From an uncultured Peptococcaceae bacterium (GTDB taxonomy: Bacteria > Bacillota > Peptococcia > Peptococcales > Peptococcaceae), in NCBI GenBank assembly GCA_902496505.1, contig CABVBB010000019.1, positions 1 to 12,968 of the forward strand: a stretch of 12,968 nucleotides of DNA. Reading direction: 5' to 3'. The notes under the pieces are model-generated. The model had not been told where the DNA came from. It saw nothing but the letters and a program-made list of their open reading frames with translations, and did no database searches. Each line of letters begins with the position of its first letter. The stretch's first letter is position 1. A program made the translations under genes and the position numbers. Below are positions 6,452 to 12,932 of the stretch, piece after piece.

Positions 6452-6793
6452 ATGAGTATCAGGCAGAAAACCAACTGGCGCGCCAAACTTTTGGGCTATG
6501 GGCTGCCGCTCGTTTTCTTGGCCGTGCTGACGCTTTTTTTGGGCAGCAGCCTGAGCGATATGGCACAGAAAACAGAGGCAGAGAGCCTGCGCAGTACGGA
6601 AGAAGGAGTGCGGCGGGCAGCCGTGCACTGTTATGCCATTGAGGGACAGTACCCTGAATCTGTGGCCTATTTGGAAGAAAATTATGGTCTGCGTATCGAC
6701 CATGACCGTTATATCGTGCATTATGACATCTTTGCAGACAACATCATGCCAGAGATCACCGTTTTTTCTCTGGCTGACGAAGCTGAACAATGA
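6452..6793 (+). CDS. Small single-TM pilus-locus protein with pilin-like YP motif (113 aa)
   Basis: I know no named family for this protein. It has a basic N-terminus, one membrane span (about 14-34), a helix (about 38-60), and then RRAAVHCYAIEGQYPESVAY followed by LEENYGL. The pattern of helix, aromatic, G-x-YP, then Leu-rich turn resembles the region after the first helix in type IV pilins and GspG-type pseudopilins. The N-terminus, however, lacks a G/A-F-x-x-x-E prepilin cleavage site. It may therefore be a membrane-anchored minor-pilin-like or alignment-type component. It starts 12 bases after gspF and shares its stop-codon TAAGGAGG as ribosome binding site. It is very likely translated together with its neighbours. 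The function is inferred from context only. Confidence 0.8.
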   Translation: MSIRQKTNWRAKLLGYGLPLVFLAVLTLFLGSSLSDMAQKTEAESLRSTEEGVRRAAVHCYAIEGQYPESVAYLEENYGLRIDHDRYIVHYDIFADNIMPEITVFSLADEAEQ

Positions 6794-6809
6794 GGGGAGG
6801 GGACGGACT

Positions 6810-7310
6810 GTGAAAAGAGGGCGCAAAGTAGAGGAACATTCTGTAGATGTGCTCTTTATCCTGGCGCTGTTCTGCGTTTTTGCCGGCTCGGCAGTTTTGG
6901 TCATGACCTTTGGCGCCAATGTTTACCAGCGCACAGTCAGCCAGATGGAGGACAATTATAATGCCCGCGTCAGTCTGTCCTATTTGGCCAATCAAGTCCG
7001 CCAGCATGATGAAAGCGGCTCGATCGCCTTACAAACGCTGGATGATGCTCCGGCGCTGGTCTTATCAGATGGACCGGGGAGCGATTATGCGACCTTCATC
7101 TATTATTATGACGGGGCGCTCAGGGAACTGTACTGTGCAGCGGATGATCCGCTGGCAGCAGCTGACGGGCTGCCGATCGTCGCGCTGGAGAGTTTTGAAA
7201 TGACGCTGGATGATCAGGGGCGGCTCACGATCAGCGCTGCGGCCGCGGGCGGCAAAAGCCGCAGTCTCACGCTGGCGCTGCGCTCCGCAGGCGGAGGTGA
7301 GGGCCAGTGA
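6810..7310 (+). CDS. DUF4860-like single-TM pilus-locus protein
   Basis: This 166-aa protein fits the DUF4860 family found beside gspF and pilin-like genes in Clostridia. It has a charged N-terminus, a membrane span in VDVLFILALFCVFAGSAVLV (about 12-32), then an amphipathic helix with NYNARVSLSYLANQVRQHD (about 47-66) and a beta-rich C-terminal region. The NARVSLSYLANQVRQ stretch recalls ComGF/GspJ-type minor pseudopilins, which have a similar post-TM helix. The start is GTG at 6810, preceded by GAGGGG within 6793-6802; an in-frame ATG at 6633 lies inside the upstream gene. Its TGA overlaps the GTG start of the next gene in GTGA, which indicates translational coupling. Probable role: minor (pseudo)pilin-like component. 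This is inferred. Confidence 0.82.
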   Translation: MKRGRKVEEHSVDVLFILALFCVFAGSAVLVMTFGANVYQRTVSQMEDNYNARVSLSYLANQVRQHDESGSIALQTLDDAPALVLSDGPGSDYATFIYYYDGALRELYCAADDPLAAADGLPIVALESFEMTLDDQGRLTISAAAAGGKSRSLTLALRSAGGGEGQ

Positions 7311-7741
7311 AACCAAGCAAGCATGCCCAATCCAGCTTATTTTTGATGGAAATGATGGTGGTCATCCTCTTTTTTGCACTGACCAGCGCCATCTGCGTGC
7401 ATCTATTCGCCCAATCTTATCAAACGGCCAAGCACAGCGAGGATCTGACCAACGGCGTGCTCCAGGCCGAATCAGCGGCGGAGCTTTATAAAAGCACCGC
7501 AGGCGACCTCCAGCAGACCGCTGAGCTTTTGGATGCCAAGTGGGAGGCGGTTGGCAGTTTGACGGTACTTTATGATGCACACTGGCAGATCGTTCAGCAA
7601 GACGGTGCGTATCAGCTGACGATGAGTGCAGCTCAAGAGACGCTTATCCCGACAGCGGAGATCGTGATCAGGACGCTTGAGGGCAAAGAGATCTACCGCT
7701 TGACGGTGAAGGCCTATCAGCCGGGAGGTGACCGCACATGA
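7307..7741 (+). CDS. Pseudopilin-like protein with prepilin-type N-terminus
   Basis: This 144-aa protein begins with a short basic leader ending in QSS, then LFLMEMMVVILFFALTSAIC. Cleavage after S10 would put Leu at +1 and Glu at +5, the position of the conserved Glu in prepilins, followed by an uninterrupted hydrophobic helix to about residue 31. The classic G-F-T-L-x-E is thus present in altered form (Ser instead of Gly at -1). The rest is a soluble domain with a beta-strand-rich end. It probably belongs to the pilus or pseudopilus fibre or tip. The start is GTG at 7307, overlapping the previous stop by 4 bases (GTGA). Its own TGA overlaps the next ATG (ATGA). Processing would need a prepilin peptidase, which is not encoded in this window. 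Confidence 0.8.
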   Translation: MKPSKHAQSSLFLMEMMVVILFFALTSAICVHLFAQSYQTAKHSEDLTNGVLQAESAAELYKSTAGDLQQTAELLDAKWEAVGSLTVLYDAHWQIVQQDGAYQLTMSAAQETLIPTAEIVIRTLEGKEIYRLTVKAYQPGGDRT

Positions 7742-8163
7742 ACAAACGGCAGAAAGCTGGCTTGGGTGTCGGCGGTTCATCACTGCTCATGGTCTTTATC
7801 ATCGTTTGTCTGACCACCTTTGCAACGTTGTCTTTGGTCTCAGCCAATGCTGATGATAAGCTGAGCATCAAGACAGCAGAAACCGTCAGCGCATATTACG
7901 ACGCGGACGGCCGGGCGGCAGAACGTGTGCAGGCGATCGAGGCGCTGGTACAGGCTGGTCAAAGCGAGCAGATCGCCGCGCAGGGCTTGGCTGAGACCAC
8001 TGCGGCCGGTTATGCCTTCACAGAGGCGATCAATGACCGGCAGAGTCTGGAAGTCACCCTTACCGTCGGGCCGACAGGCTTACGTATCGCTGCCTGGCGG
8101 GTCGTCAATACCGGCGATTGGAACGGTGACGGACAGTTATTAGACATCTGGGATGGACAATAA
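7738..8163 (+). CDS. Single-TM pilus-locus protein of unknown family (141 aa)
   Basis: I do not recognise the family by name. A basic start is followed by a Gly/Ser-rich run, GLGVGGSSLLMVFIIVCLTT (8-27), that leads into the membrane span to about residue 36. An extracytoplasmic helical region (about 40-95) and a short beta region follow. The C-terminus ends in an acidic stretch, DWNGDGQLLDIWDGQ. The G-x-G-x-G-G-S-S run before the helix could hold a peptidase site, but there is no Glu at +5, so it is not a standard prepilin. It overlaps the upstream gene by 4 bases (ATGA), and its stop codon is part of TAAGGAGG ahead of pilT. It is probably a minor structural or assembly component of the same machine. 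Confidence 0.8.
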   Translation: MNKRQKAGLGVGGSSLLMVFIIVCLTTFATLSLVSANADDKLSIKTAETVSAYYDADGRAAERVQAIEALVQAGQSEQIAAQGLAETTAAGYAFTEAINDRQSLEVTLTVGPTGLRIAAWRVVNTGDWNGDGQLLDIWDGQ

Positions 8164-8183
8164 GGAGGCAGGAAGAAGACGAT

Positions 8184-9248
8184 ATGGAGATCGTAGACGT
8201 ACTAAGGCAGGCGGTAGAGCAAAATGCGTCAGATATTTTTCTGGTCGCCGGCTTGCCGCTATCCTACAAAATAAATGGACGTATCCAAGAGCAGGCAGCC
8301 GCTAAGCTCCTGCCGCCAGATACCGAGCAGCTGATCACGGCCATCTACCAATTGGCAGACGGACGGGATATGCAGCAGCTTTTGGTGCATGGCGATGATG
8401 ATTTTTCTTTTTCAGTTGTTGGTTTATCCCGATTCCGGGTAAGTACGTATAAACAGCGCGGTTCTTTGGCGGCAGTGATCCGGGTGGTCTATTTTGACCT
8501 GCCAGATTATAAGGCGCTGCATATTCCTGATGCGGTCATGCTGGCTGCCAAAAAGACCAAAGGCTTCGTTCTCGTGACCGGTCCTGCCGGCAGCGGCAAA
8601 TCAACGACGCTGGCCTGCATCATCGATGCGATCAATAATACCCGCAATGCGCATGTCATCACGCTGGAAGATCCCATCGAGTTTTTGCACCGACACAAAA
8701 AAAGCGTAGTCAGCCAGCGGGAGATCGCGACCGATACGGACAGCTATGCGGTGGCGCTGCGGGCGGCGCTCAGACAATCGCCTGACGTGATCCTTTTGGG
8801 CGAGATGCGCGATTATGAGACCATCAAGACAGCCATGACTGCAGCAGAGACGGGACATTTGGTCATTTCCACTCTGCATACCATCGGCGCGGCCAATACG
8901 ATCGACCGGATCATTGACAATTTCCCGCCCAGTCAGCAGCAGCAGATCCGCATCCAGCTCTCCATGGTGCTGCAGGCGGTCATTTCTCAGCAGCTGGTGC
9001 CAGCGGCCGACGGCACCGTGGTGCCCGCCTTTGAGATCATGTATCCCAATAATGCGATCCGCAACATGATCCGCGAGTCCAAGATCCATCAGATCGACAC
9101 GGTCATCTATTCCTCAGCAGATGAGGGGATGGTCGCTATGGACAACAGTTTGCTGAAGCTTTACAAAGAAGGGACCATCACCGCAGAGACAGCCGTGACC
9201 TACAGCACTAATCCAGAGGTCATGCAGAAGAAAGTCGCCCTGCGCTGA
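8184..9248 (+). CDS. pilT: PilT-type ATPase (type IV pilus retraction-type motor)
   Basis: This 354-aa protein has the length and motifs of PilT rather than the longer PilB/GspE. The N-terminal PAS-like domain (about 1-100) contains SDIFLVAGLPLSYKINGRI. The C-terminal RecA-like domain has Walker A GPAGSGKS (133-140, K139), Asp box LEDPIEF (from 161, E162/D163), Walker B VILLGEMRD (202-210, E207) and His box HLVISTLHT (225-233). The C-terminal AIRNMIRESKIHQID is typical of PilT. It forms cytoplasmic hexamers that bind the GspF/PilC platform and drive pilus dynamics. It is the last gene of the pilus-like cluster, 20 bases after the previous stop. AGGAGG (8163-8168) is rather far upstream, and GGAAG (8171-8175) is better spaced for the ATG at 8184. 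No PilB-type ATPase accompanies it, so it may be the only motor of this system. Confidence 0.93.
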   Translation: MEIVDVLRQAVEQNASDIFLVAGLPLSYKINGRIQEQAAAKLLPPDTEQLITAIYQLADGRDMQQLLVHGDDDFSFSVVGLSRFRVSTYKQRGSLAAVIRVVYFDLPDYKALHIPDAVMLAAKKTKGFVLVTGPAGSGKSTTLACIIDAINNTRNAHVITLEDPIEFLHRHKKSVVSQREIATDTDSYAVALRAALRQSPDVILLGEMRDYETIKTAMTAAETGHLVISTLHTIGAANTIDRIIDNFPPSQQQQIRIQLSMVLQAVISQQLVPAADGTVVPAFEIMYPNNAIRNMIRESKIHQIDTVIYSSADEGMVAMDNSLLKLYKEGTITAETAVTYSTNPEVMQKKVALR

Positions 9249-9297
9249 AAAATTGACTATAATCGAGAAGCGTTTGCTTCGTAAGGAAGGGATTTGG

Positions 9298-9663
9298 ATG
9301 GAATTACGTCAGACACTGGATACATTGGGAGTGGATGTGGATACCACTCTGCATCGTTTTGGAGGCAATGAGCCCCTTTTAGCGCGTTTCGTGCGGCGTT
9401 TCCCACAGGATGAAACGTACCAGACGCTCAAGGCTGTGCTGGCAGAGCCCGTTTGGGATCTCGCTCAGATCGAACGACTGGCGCATACGCTCAAGGGCAC
9501 CTCGGCCAATCTAGGCTTTCAAATTTTGAGCGATCACTGCCATGAGCTGGTGCAGGCCATTCGCGCCGGTGAGACCCAGCCAGAAAAGCTGCAGCCGCTT
9601 GTTGACAATATTTCTGGCGAGTACGAAAAAATTATTGCTGCAATAGACGCGCTGGGTCAGTGA
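9298..9663 (+). CDS. HPt (histidine phosphotransfer) domain protein
   Basis: This 121-aa protein consists of one HPt four-helix bundle. The phosphorylatable histidine is H63 in AHTLKGTSANLG, a close match to the family consensus. It would relay phosphate between a sensor kinase and a response-regulator REC domain in the cytoplasm. The start at 9298 is chosen because AAGGAAGG (9283-9290) precedes it by 7 bases. An upstream in-frame ATG at 9253 sits in the gap after pilT and lacks a good ribosome binding site. The gap after pilT is 49 bases. It contains a TATAAT (9258-9263) without a clear -35 and a small hairpin (GAAGC 9267-9271, GCTTC 9276-9280), so a weak internal promoter is possible, but no terminator is seen. 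The next gene, 22 bases on, encodes a REC-domain protein that is the obvious partner. Confidence 0.9.
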   Translation: MELRQTLDTLGVDVDTTLHRFGGNEPLLARFVRRFPQDETYQTLKAVLAEPVWDLAQIERLAHTLKGTSANLGFQILSDHCHELVQAIRAGETQPEKLQPLVDNISGEYEKIIAAIDALGQ

Positions 9664-9685
9664 GCCCAGAGAGGAGAGGCTGCTA

Positions 9686-11785
9686 ATGAACCGCAAGACC
9701 CTATTGATCGTTGATGATATCGAGTTGAATCGAGCCATCCTCTATGAATTGTTCCACAATAAATATACGATTTTAGAAGCAGAAAATGGAGAGGAAGCCC
9801 TCAAGCTGATCGAGGCTCACGCCGACGATCTGGCGGTGATTCTGCTCGATGTGGTCATGCCGGTCATGGACGGTATCGAGATGCTCAGACATTTCAGCAG
9901 CCAGTGGTCCAACAGCATTCCCGTGGTGCTCATCACCGCAGAAAACAATGAGAGCACTGCGCTGGAGGGGTATAATTTAGGCGTTGCCGATATCATCAAT
10001 AAACCGTTCAATCCGGAGATCGTTTCGCGGCGTGTGGAAAATGTCATTGAGCTTTATGCCCATAAACGGCATCTGGAAGAAAAATTACAGGATCAGTATG
10101 AGCTTTTGGAGCGGCAGGCCGAAAAACTCAAGCGGGCTAATACGTCCATTATCGATATGCTCAGCACGGTGGTCGAGTTCCGTAACGGCGAATCCGGTTT
10201 CCATATCCGACGCATCCGTTATATCACCAAGCTGCTCATGGAGGCGCTGGGCGCAGCCTACGAGGATTATCGCTTTTCAGATGAGCAGATCCAGCTCATC
10301 ACGGATGCTTCGGCGCTTCATGATATCGGCAAGATCGTCATTCCCGACGCTGTCCTGCTCAAGCCTGGCAAATTAACGCCAGAAGAATACGAAATCATCA
10401 AAACCCATACCACCAAAGGCTGCGAGATCTTAGAGAACCTGGAATATGTGCACGATGCAGAGTTTTTTACCTACTGCTATGAGATATGCCGTCACCATCA
10501 CGAGAGATGGGACGGACGCGGCTATCCTGACGGGCTCAAAGGCAACCAGATCTCCATCTGGGCGCAGGTCGTCGCCCTGGCGGATGTCTATGAGGCGCTG
10601 ACCAATAAACGCATTTACAAGCCGCCTTATAGACATGAGCAGGCCGTCAGTATGATCCTAAACGGCGAATGCGGCTCCTTCAACCCTCGGCTGCTCAGCT
10701 GCTTCTTAGAGGTAGCGTCTATTCTCAAAGACAGCAGCCCTATTTTGAAAGGACCAGCGGAAAAGATCCATTTTTCTGTGGAAAATCTGCTGACTGACCA
10801 GCCGCCGGCCCCAGCCAGCGGAGAAAGTCTGTCTGAGCGTACGCTCTGGCTTTTGGAATTGGAGCTTGAGAAATACCGCACATTGTCCGATCTGTCAGGC
10901 GAAGTTACTTTTGACTACGATGTCAAGACCGATATTCTGGAATTCTCCGAAAAGTATCTGTCTGTTTTCGGCAATGATTTCAAGATCGAGCAGGCCAGAG
11001 AGCATGTCTTTCATACTGAGCGGCTTTCCGAAGAAGAGCTGGCTTTGCTGGCTCACAGCTTGAGCGAGCTGACACCGGAGCGTTCTGCCTGCAAATTAGA
11101 GCTGCGCATCAAGACGATCTCCGGTGAAAGAGAATGGTTCGAGCTGTATGTCCGCGCCCTATGGAAGGGTGAGAGCACCCTGGAATGCGTCAGCCTGATC
11201 GGCAAGCTCACCAATATCCACCTGGCTCGTCTGGAGACAGAACGGCTGCGCGTACAGGCCAATACGGACGCCCTCACTGGGCTGTATAACCGCAAAGCCT
11301 TGATGGAGATGTCCCAAACGCCAGCTGAGTATTACGACGAGTACCGCGCGTTGTTCTTTGTTGATGTTGACAATTTCAAGACCATCAACGATGTCTTTGG
11401 TCATGAATATGGCGATGAAGTTCTCAGACAGATCGCCCAAGGACTGCGCAGCGTCTTTCGTAAGACCGACGCGGTCGGCCGCATCGGCGGCGACGAATTC
11501 GTTATCCTCTGGTCAGGCAGCTACAAGCAGCGCGACCTAGAGCAAAAAGCCCGCGCTATCTGCACCCTTTTCCAAGCCGAAGAGTACAAGCTCAAAGACG
11601 GTCAAACCATCGGCCTCAGCGTAGGCGTGGCTTGTATGGACGATGACAGCGTCGATTTTCAGACACTTTTGTCACAGGCAGATAAAGCGCTTTACTACGC
11701 TAAGAAGCATACCAAAGGCCGCTACGCCTTTTATACAGACGAACTAGCAGATGGACAAGGCGAATCCCTTTTCGTCTGCTCATAA
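9686..11785 (+). CDS. Response regulator with REC, HD-GYP, PAS-like and GGDEF domains (c-di-GMP turnover)
   Basis: This 699-aa protein combines four modules. REC (about 1-125) has the acidic pair D10/D11, phospho-acceptor D55 in LLDVVMPVMDG, T84 and K106. After a helical linker, HD-GYP (about 150-345) has H212-D213 in LHDIGK and GYP at 279-281 within HHHERWDGRGYPDGLKG, as expected of an active c-di-GMP phosphodiesterase. A PAS-like domain spans about 400-515. GGDEF (about 520-690) has an intact GGDEF (601-605) and, exactly five residues before it, RKTD (592-595), the inhibitory I-site. All motifs needed to make and to hydrolyse c-di-GMP are therefore present, and a phosphorylation or PAS signal probably sets the balance. 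The start at 9686 follows GAGGAGAGG (9671-9679). It is coupled to the HPt gene just upstream and probably regulates the pilus-like machine encoded before it. A strong terminator follows. Confidence 0.93.
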   Translation: MNRKTLLIVDDIELNRAILYELFHNKYTILEAENGEEALKLIEAHADDLAVILLDVVMPVMDGIEMLRHFSSQWSNSIPVVLITAENNESTALEGYNLGVADIINKPFNPEIVSRRVENVIELYAHKRHLEEKLQDQYELLERQAEKLKRANTSIIDMLSTVVEFRNGESGFHIRRIRYITKLLMEALGAAYEDYRFSDEQIQLITDASALHDIGKIVIPDAVLLKPGKLTPEEYEIIKTHTTKGCEILENLEYVHDAEFFTYCYEICRHHHERWDGRGYPDGLKGNQISIWAQVVALADVYEALTNKRIYKPPYRHEQAVSMILNGECGSFNPRLLSCFLEVASILKDSSPILKGPAEKIHFSVENLLTDQPPAPASGESLSERTLWLLELELEKYRTLSDLSGEVTFDYDVKTDILEFSEKYLSVFGNDFKIEQAREHVFHTERLSEEELALLAHSLSELTPERSACKLELRIKTISGEREWFELYVRALWKGESTLECVSLIGKLTNIHLARLETERLRVQANTDALTGLYNRKALMEMSQTPAEYYDEYRALFFVDVDNFKTINDVFGHEYGDEVLRQIAQGLRSVFRKTDAVGRIGGDEFVILWSGSYKQRDLEQKARAICTLFQAEEYKLKDGQTIGLSVGVACMDDDSVDFQTLLSQADKALYYAKKHTKGRYAFYTDELADGQGESLFVCS

Positions 11786-11798
11786 ACGATACAAGAGA

Positions 11799-11848
11799 GA
11801 CAACAAAAAGGCAGGAACGTGTTTGTGCGTTCCTGCCTTTTTGTTGTC
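11799..11848. terminator. Bidirectional terminator between convergent genes
   Basis: A perfect 21-base inverted repeat (11799-11819 and 11828-11848) encloses an 8-base loop. AAAAA and TTTTT lie in the outer stem, giving a GC-rich hairpin followed by a U-rich tail on either strand. It separates the plus-strand regulator from the minus-strand sortase and overlaps the sortase stop codon by one base. Confidence 0.93.
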
Positions 11849-12609
11849 TATGGTTCATCTGCTGATATTTCGGCCGACGGGTCTGGCGGCAGCAGCACAG
11901 CATGCACCGCCATGCGCGCATCATCAAAATCATAGACGCACGTTGAGAGCGTGATGATCCGGTCAGCTGTCGTTACCACCGCATCACTGGCCACCAGCGA
12001 GCGGGCGATGATACGATCCAGAAAATCCTGATAGCCTTCCTCCGTAGGATAATTGATCGTGCGGTAATCATAATCAGGCTCCGTCACATAGACCGAAAAG
12101 ATCTGATACGTCAAGACCTGATCATCCAGCGTTATGGTAAAAGTCTTGTGCTCATCCAAAAACGCTTGACTGCGATACTGGGTCAGTTCGTAAAACATGC
12201 CCGGCTTTTTCATATTGTGCCCATAGATGACCGTATTCTGATCCGAAAAATCCGGCTGATTGGCCACATCCATAAAAATACTGCCCATATAATTCTTCGT
12301 GCCGTCAAAAGCATAATGCAGATAATGATCATTGTCCGCGCCCTGCACAACGGGGTAAGCAATAGAAGCTCCCGGCATGTCCAGATAAGCGACAGTATCT
12401 GGATTAGTATTCTTATAGACCTCCAACAGCGAGACCTGCGGTTCATTCTGTGCCGCCAGTTCTGCCTGGCGTGCTTCCTCAGCCAGCTGCTCCTGCAAAG
12501 CGATGGCTGCTTGTTCCGCTTGATAATTTTCATATCGATCCCAGCCCAATTTGCCGCCGGCTAAAAGCAAAATCAAGACCAAGATCACGATGCGTATCTT
12601 TTTTGACAT
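11848..12609 (-). CDS. Class B sortase
   Basis: This 253-aa minus-strand protein has an N-terminal membrane anchor (about 5-22), an Ala/Glu/Gln-rich probable coiled-coil stalk (about 25-55) and a sortase domain (about 60-245). The catalytic residues are visible: H131 in VIYGHNMKK, C224 in ITLSTCVYDF and R232 in DDARMAVHAVL. The TLSTC plus F-x-x-AR spacing and the long helix insertion before the catalytic strand fit class B rather than class A or C. Such enzymes sit outside the membrane and covalently attach proteins bearing a sorting signal (NPQTN-like or variants) to peptidoglycan; some clostridial SrtB enzymes use other motifs. AAGGAG on the minus strand lies about 8 bases before the start, supporting it. 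No protein with a C-terminal sorting signal is encoded in this window, so the substrate is elsewhere. Confidence 0.94.
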   Translation of the reverse strand: MSKKIRIVILVLILLLAGGKLGWDRYENYQAEQAAIALQEQLAEEARQAELAAQNEPQVSLLEVYKNTNPDTVAYLDMPGASIAYPVVQGADNDHYLHYAFDGTKNYMGSIFMDVANQPDFSDQNTVIYGHNMKKPGMFYELTQYRSQAFLDEHKTFTITLDDQVLTYQIFSVYVTEPDYDYRTINYPTEEGYQDFLDRIIARSLVASDAVVTTADRIITLSTCVYDFDDARMAVHAVLLPPDPSAEISADEP

Positions 12610-12616
12610 AGGTTCT

Positions 12617-12762
12617 GCTCCTTATTAACGAGGATTTGCGCTCAGCGCATGTATAGTATAGAAGAAAGTGGCTTCTTCAGAAGATAGCTTCTTTAATAAG
12701 ATACCACAAAACCTTTCCAACGACCATCCTTTGTTTGCTTTTACCCTGTTTTTGCTGCAAAT
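12617..12762. other. Sortase upstream region with short inverted and direct repeats
   Basis: No gene is supported here. Minus-strand -10-like TATACT/TATACA elements occur around 12650-12660, but no convincing -35 matches them. Next to them are GAAGAA (12661-12666) with TTCTTC (12673-12678), and a direct repeat GCTTCTT (12671-12677 and 12687-12693). These could be a sortase operator or part of its leader RNA. The rest is AT-rich with no clear signal. Confidence 0.35.
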
Positions 12763-12812
12763 CAAACAAACACAAATAAAACGAGAAAAAAGTAAAAAAG
12801 TAAAAAAGGGGG
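12763..12812 (+). promoter_or_regulatory. A-rich UP-like element upstream of the first stable-RNA promoter
   Basis: Long phased A-runs (AAAACGAGAAAAAAG, then two further TAAAAAAG-type units) come directly before the -35 at 12813. This is the usual appearance of UP elements that bind the alpha C-terminal domain at rRNA promoters. Confidence 0.5.
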
Positions 12813-12841
12813 TTGACAATCAAGGCTCAGAGAGATATACT
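12813..12841 (+). promoter_or_regulatory. Consensus promoter P1 of a probable rRNA operon
   Basis: A perfect TTGACA (12813-12818) and TATACT (12836-12841) are separated by exactly 17 bases and preceded by A-rich DNA. It points out of the window to the right, away from the sortase. Confidence 0.8.
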
Positions 12842-12895
12842 AAACAAGCTGTCCGAGAGACACACCGTCAACTAAAACTTCTTCAAAAAAAGTTG

Positions 12896-12925
12896 TTGAC
12901 AAACATCTTCCCTCTGTGGTAAGAT
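12896..12925 (+). promoter_or_regulatory. Promoter P2 of a probable rRNA operon
   Basis: A perfect TTGACA (12896-12901) and TAAGAT (12920-12925) have an 18-base spacer. TGG immediately before the -10 makes it an extended -10 promoter. It lies 83 bases after P1 in tandem, as is common for Firmicutes rRNA operons. Confidence 0.75.
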
Positions 12926-12932
12926 ATCAAAC

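Noticed and set aside
6047..6919. Minus-strand open frame of 290 codons across gspF and the next gene
   Set aside because: Its His/Arg/Gln-rich composition is typical of a shadow frame. It overlaps three well-supported plus-strand genes and has no recognisable domain.
9253..9297. Longer start for the HPt protein
   Set aside because: There is no ribosome binding site before 9253, while AAGGAAGG is correctly placed for 9298. The extra residues lie outside the HPt fold.
12668..12922. 84-codon open frame before the right edge
   Set aside because: It covers the A-rich element and both promoters. The Lys-rich translation simply reflects A-tracts, and no ribosome binding site is seen.
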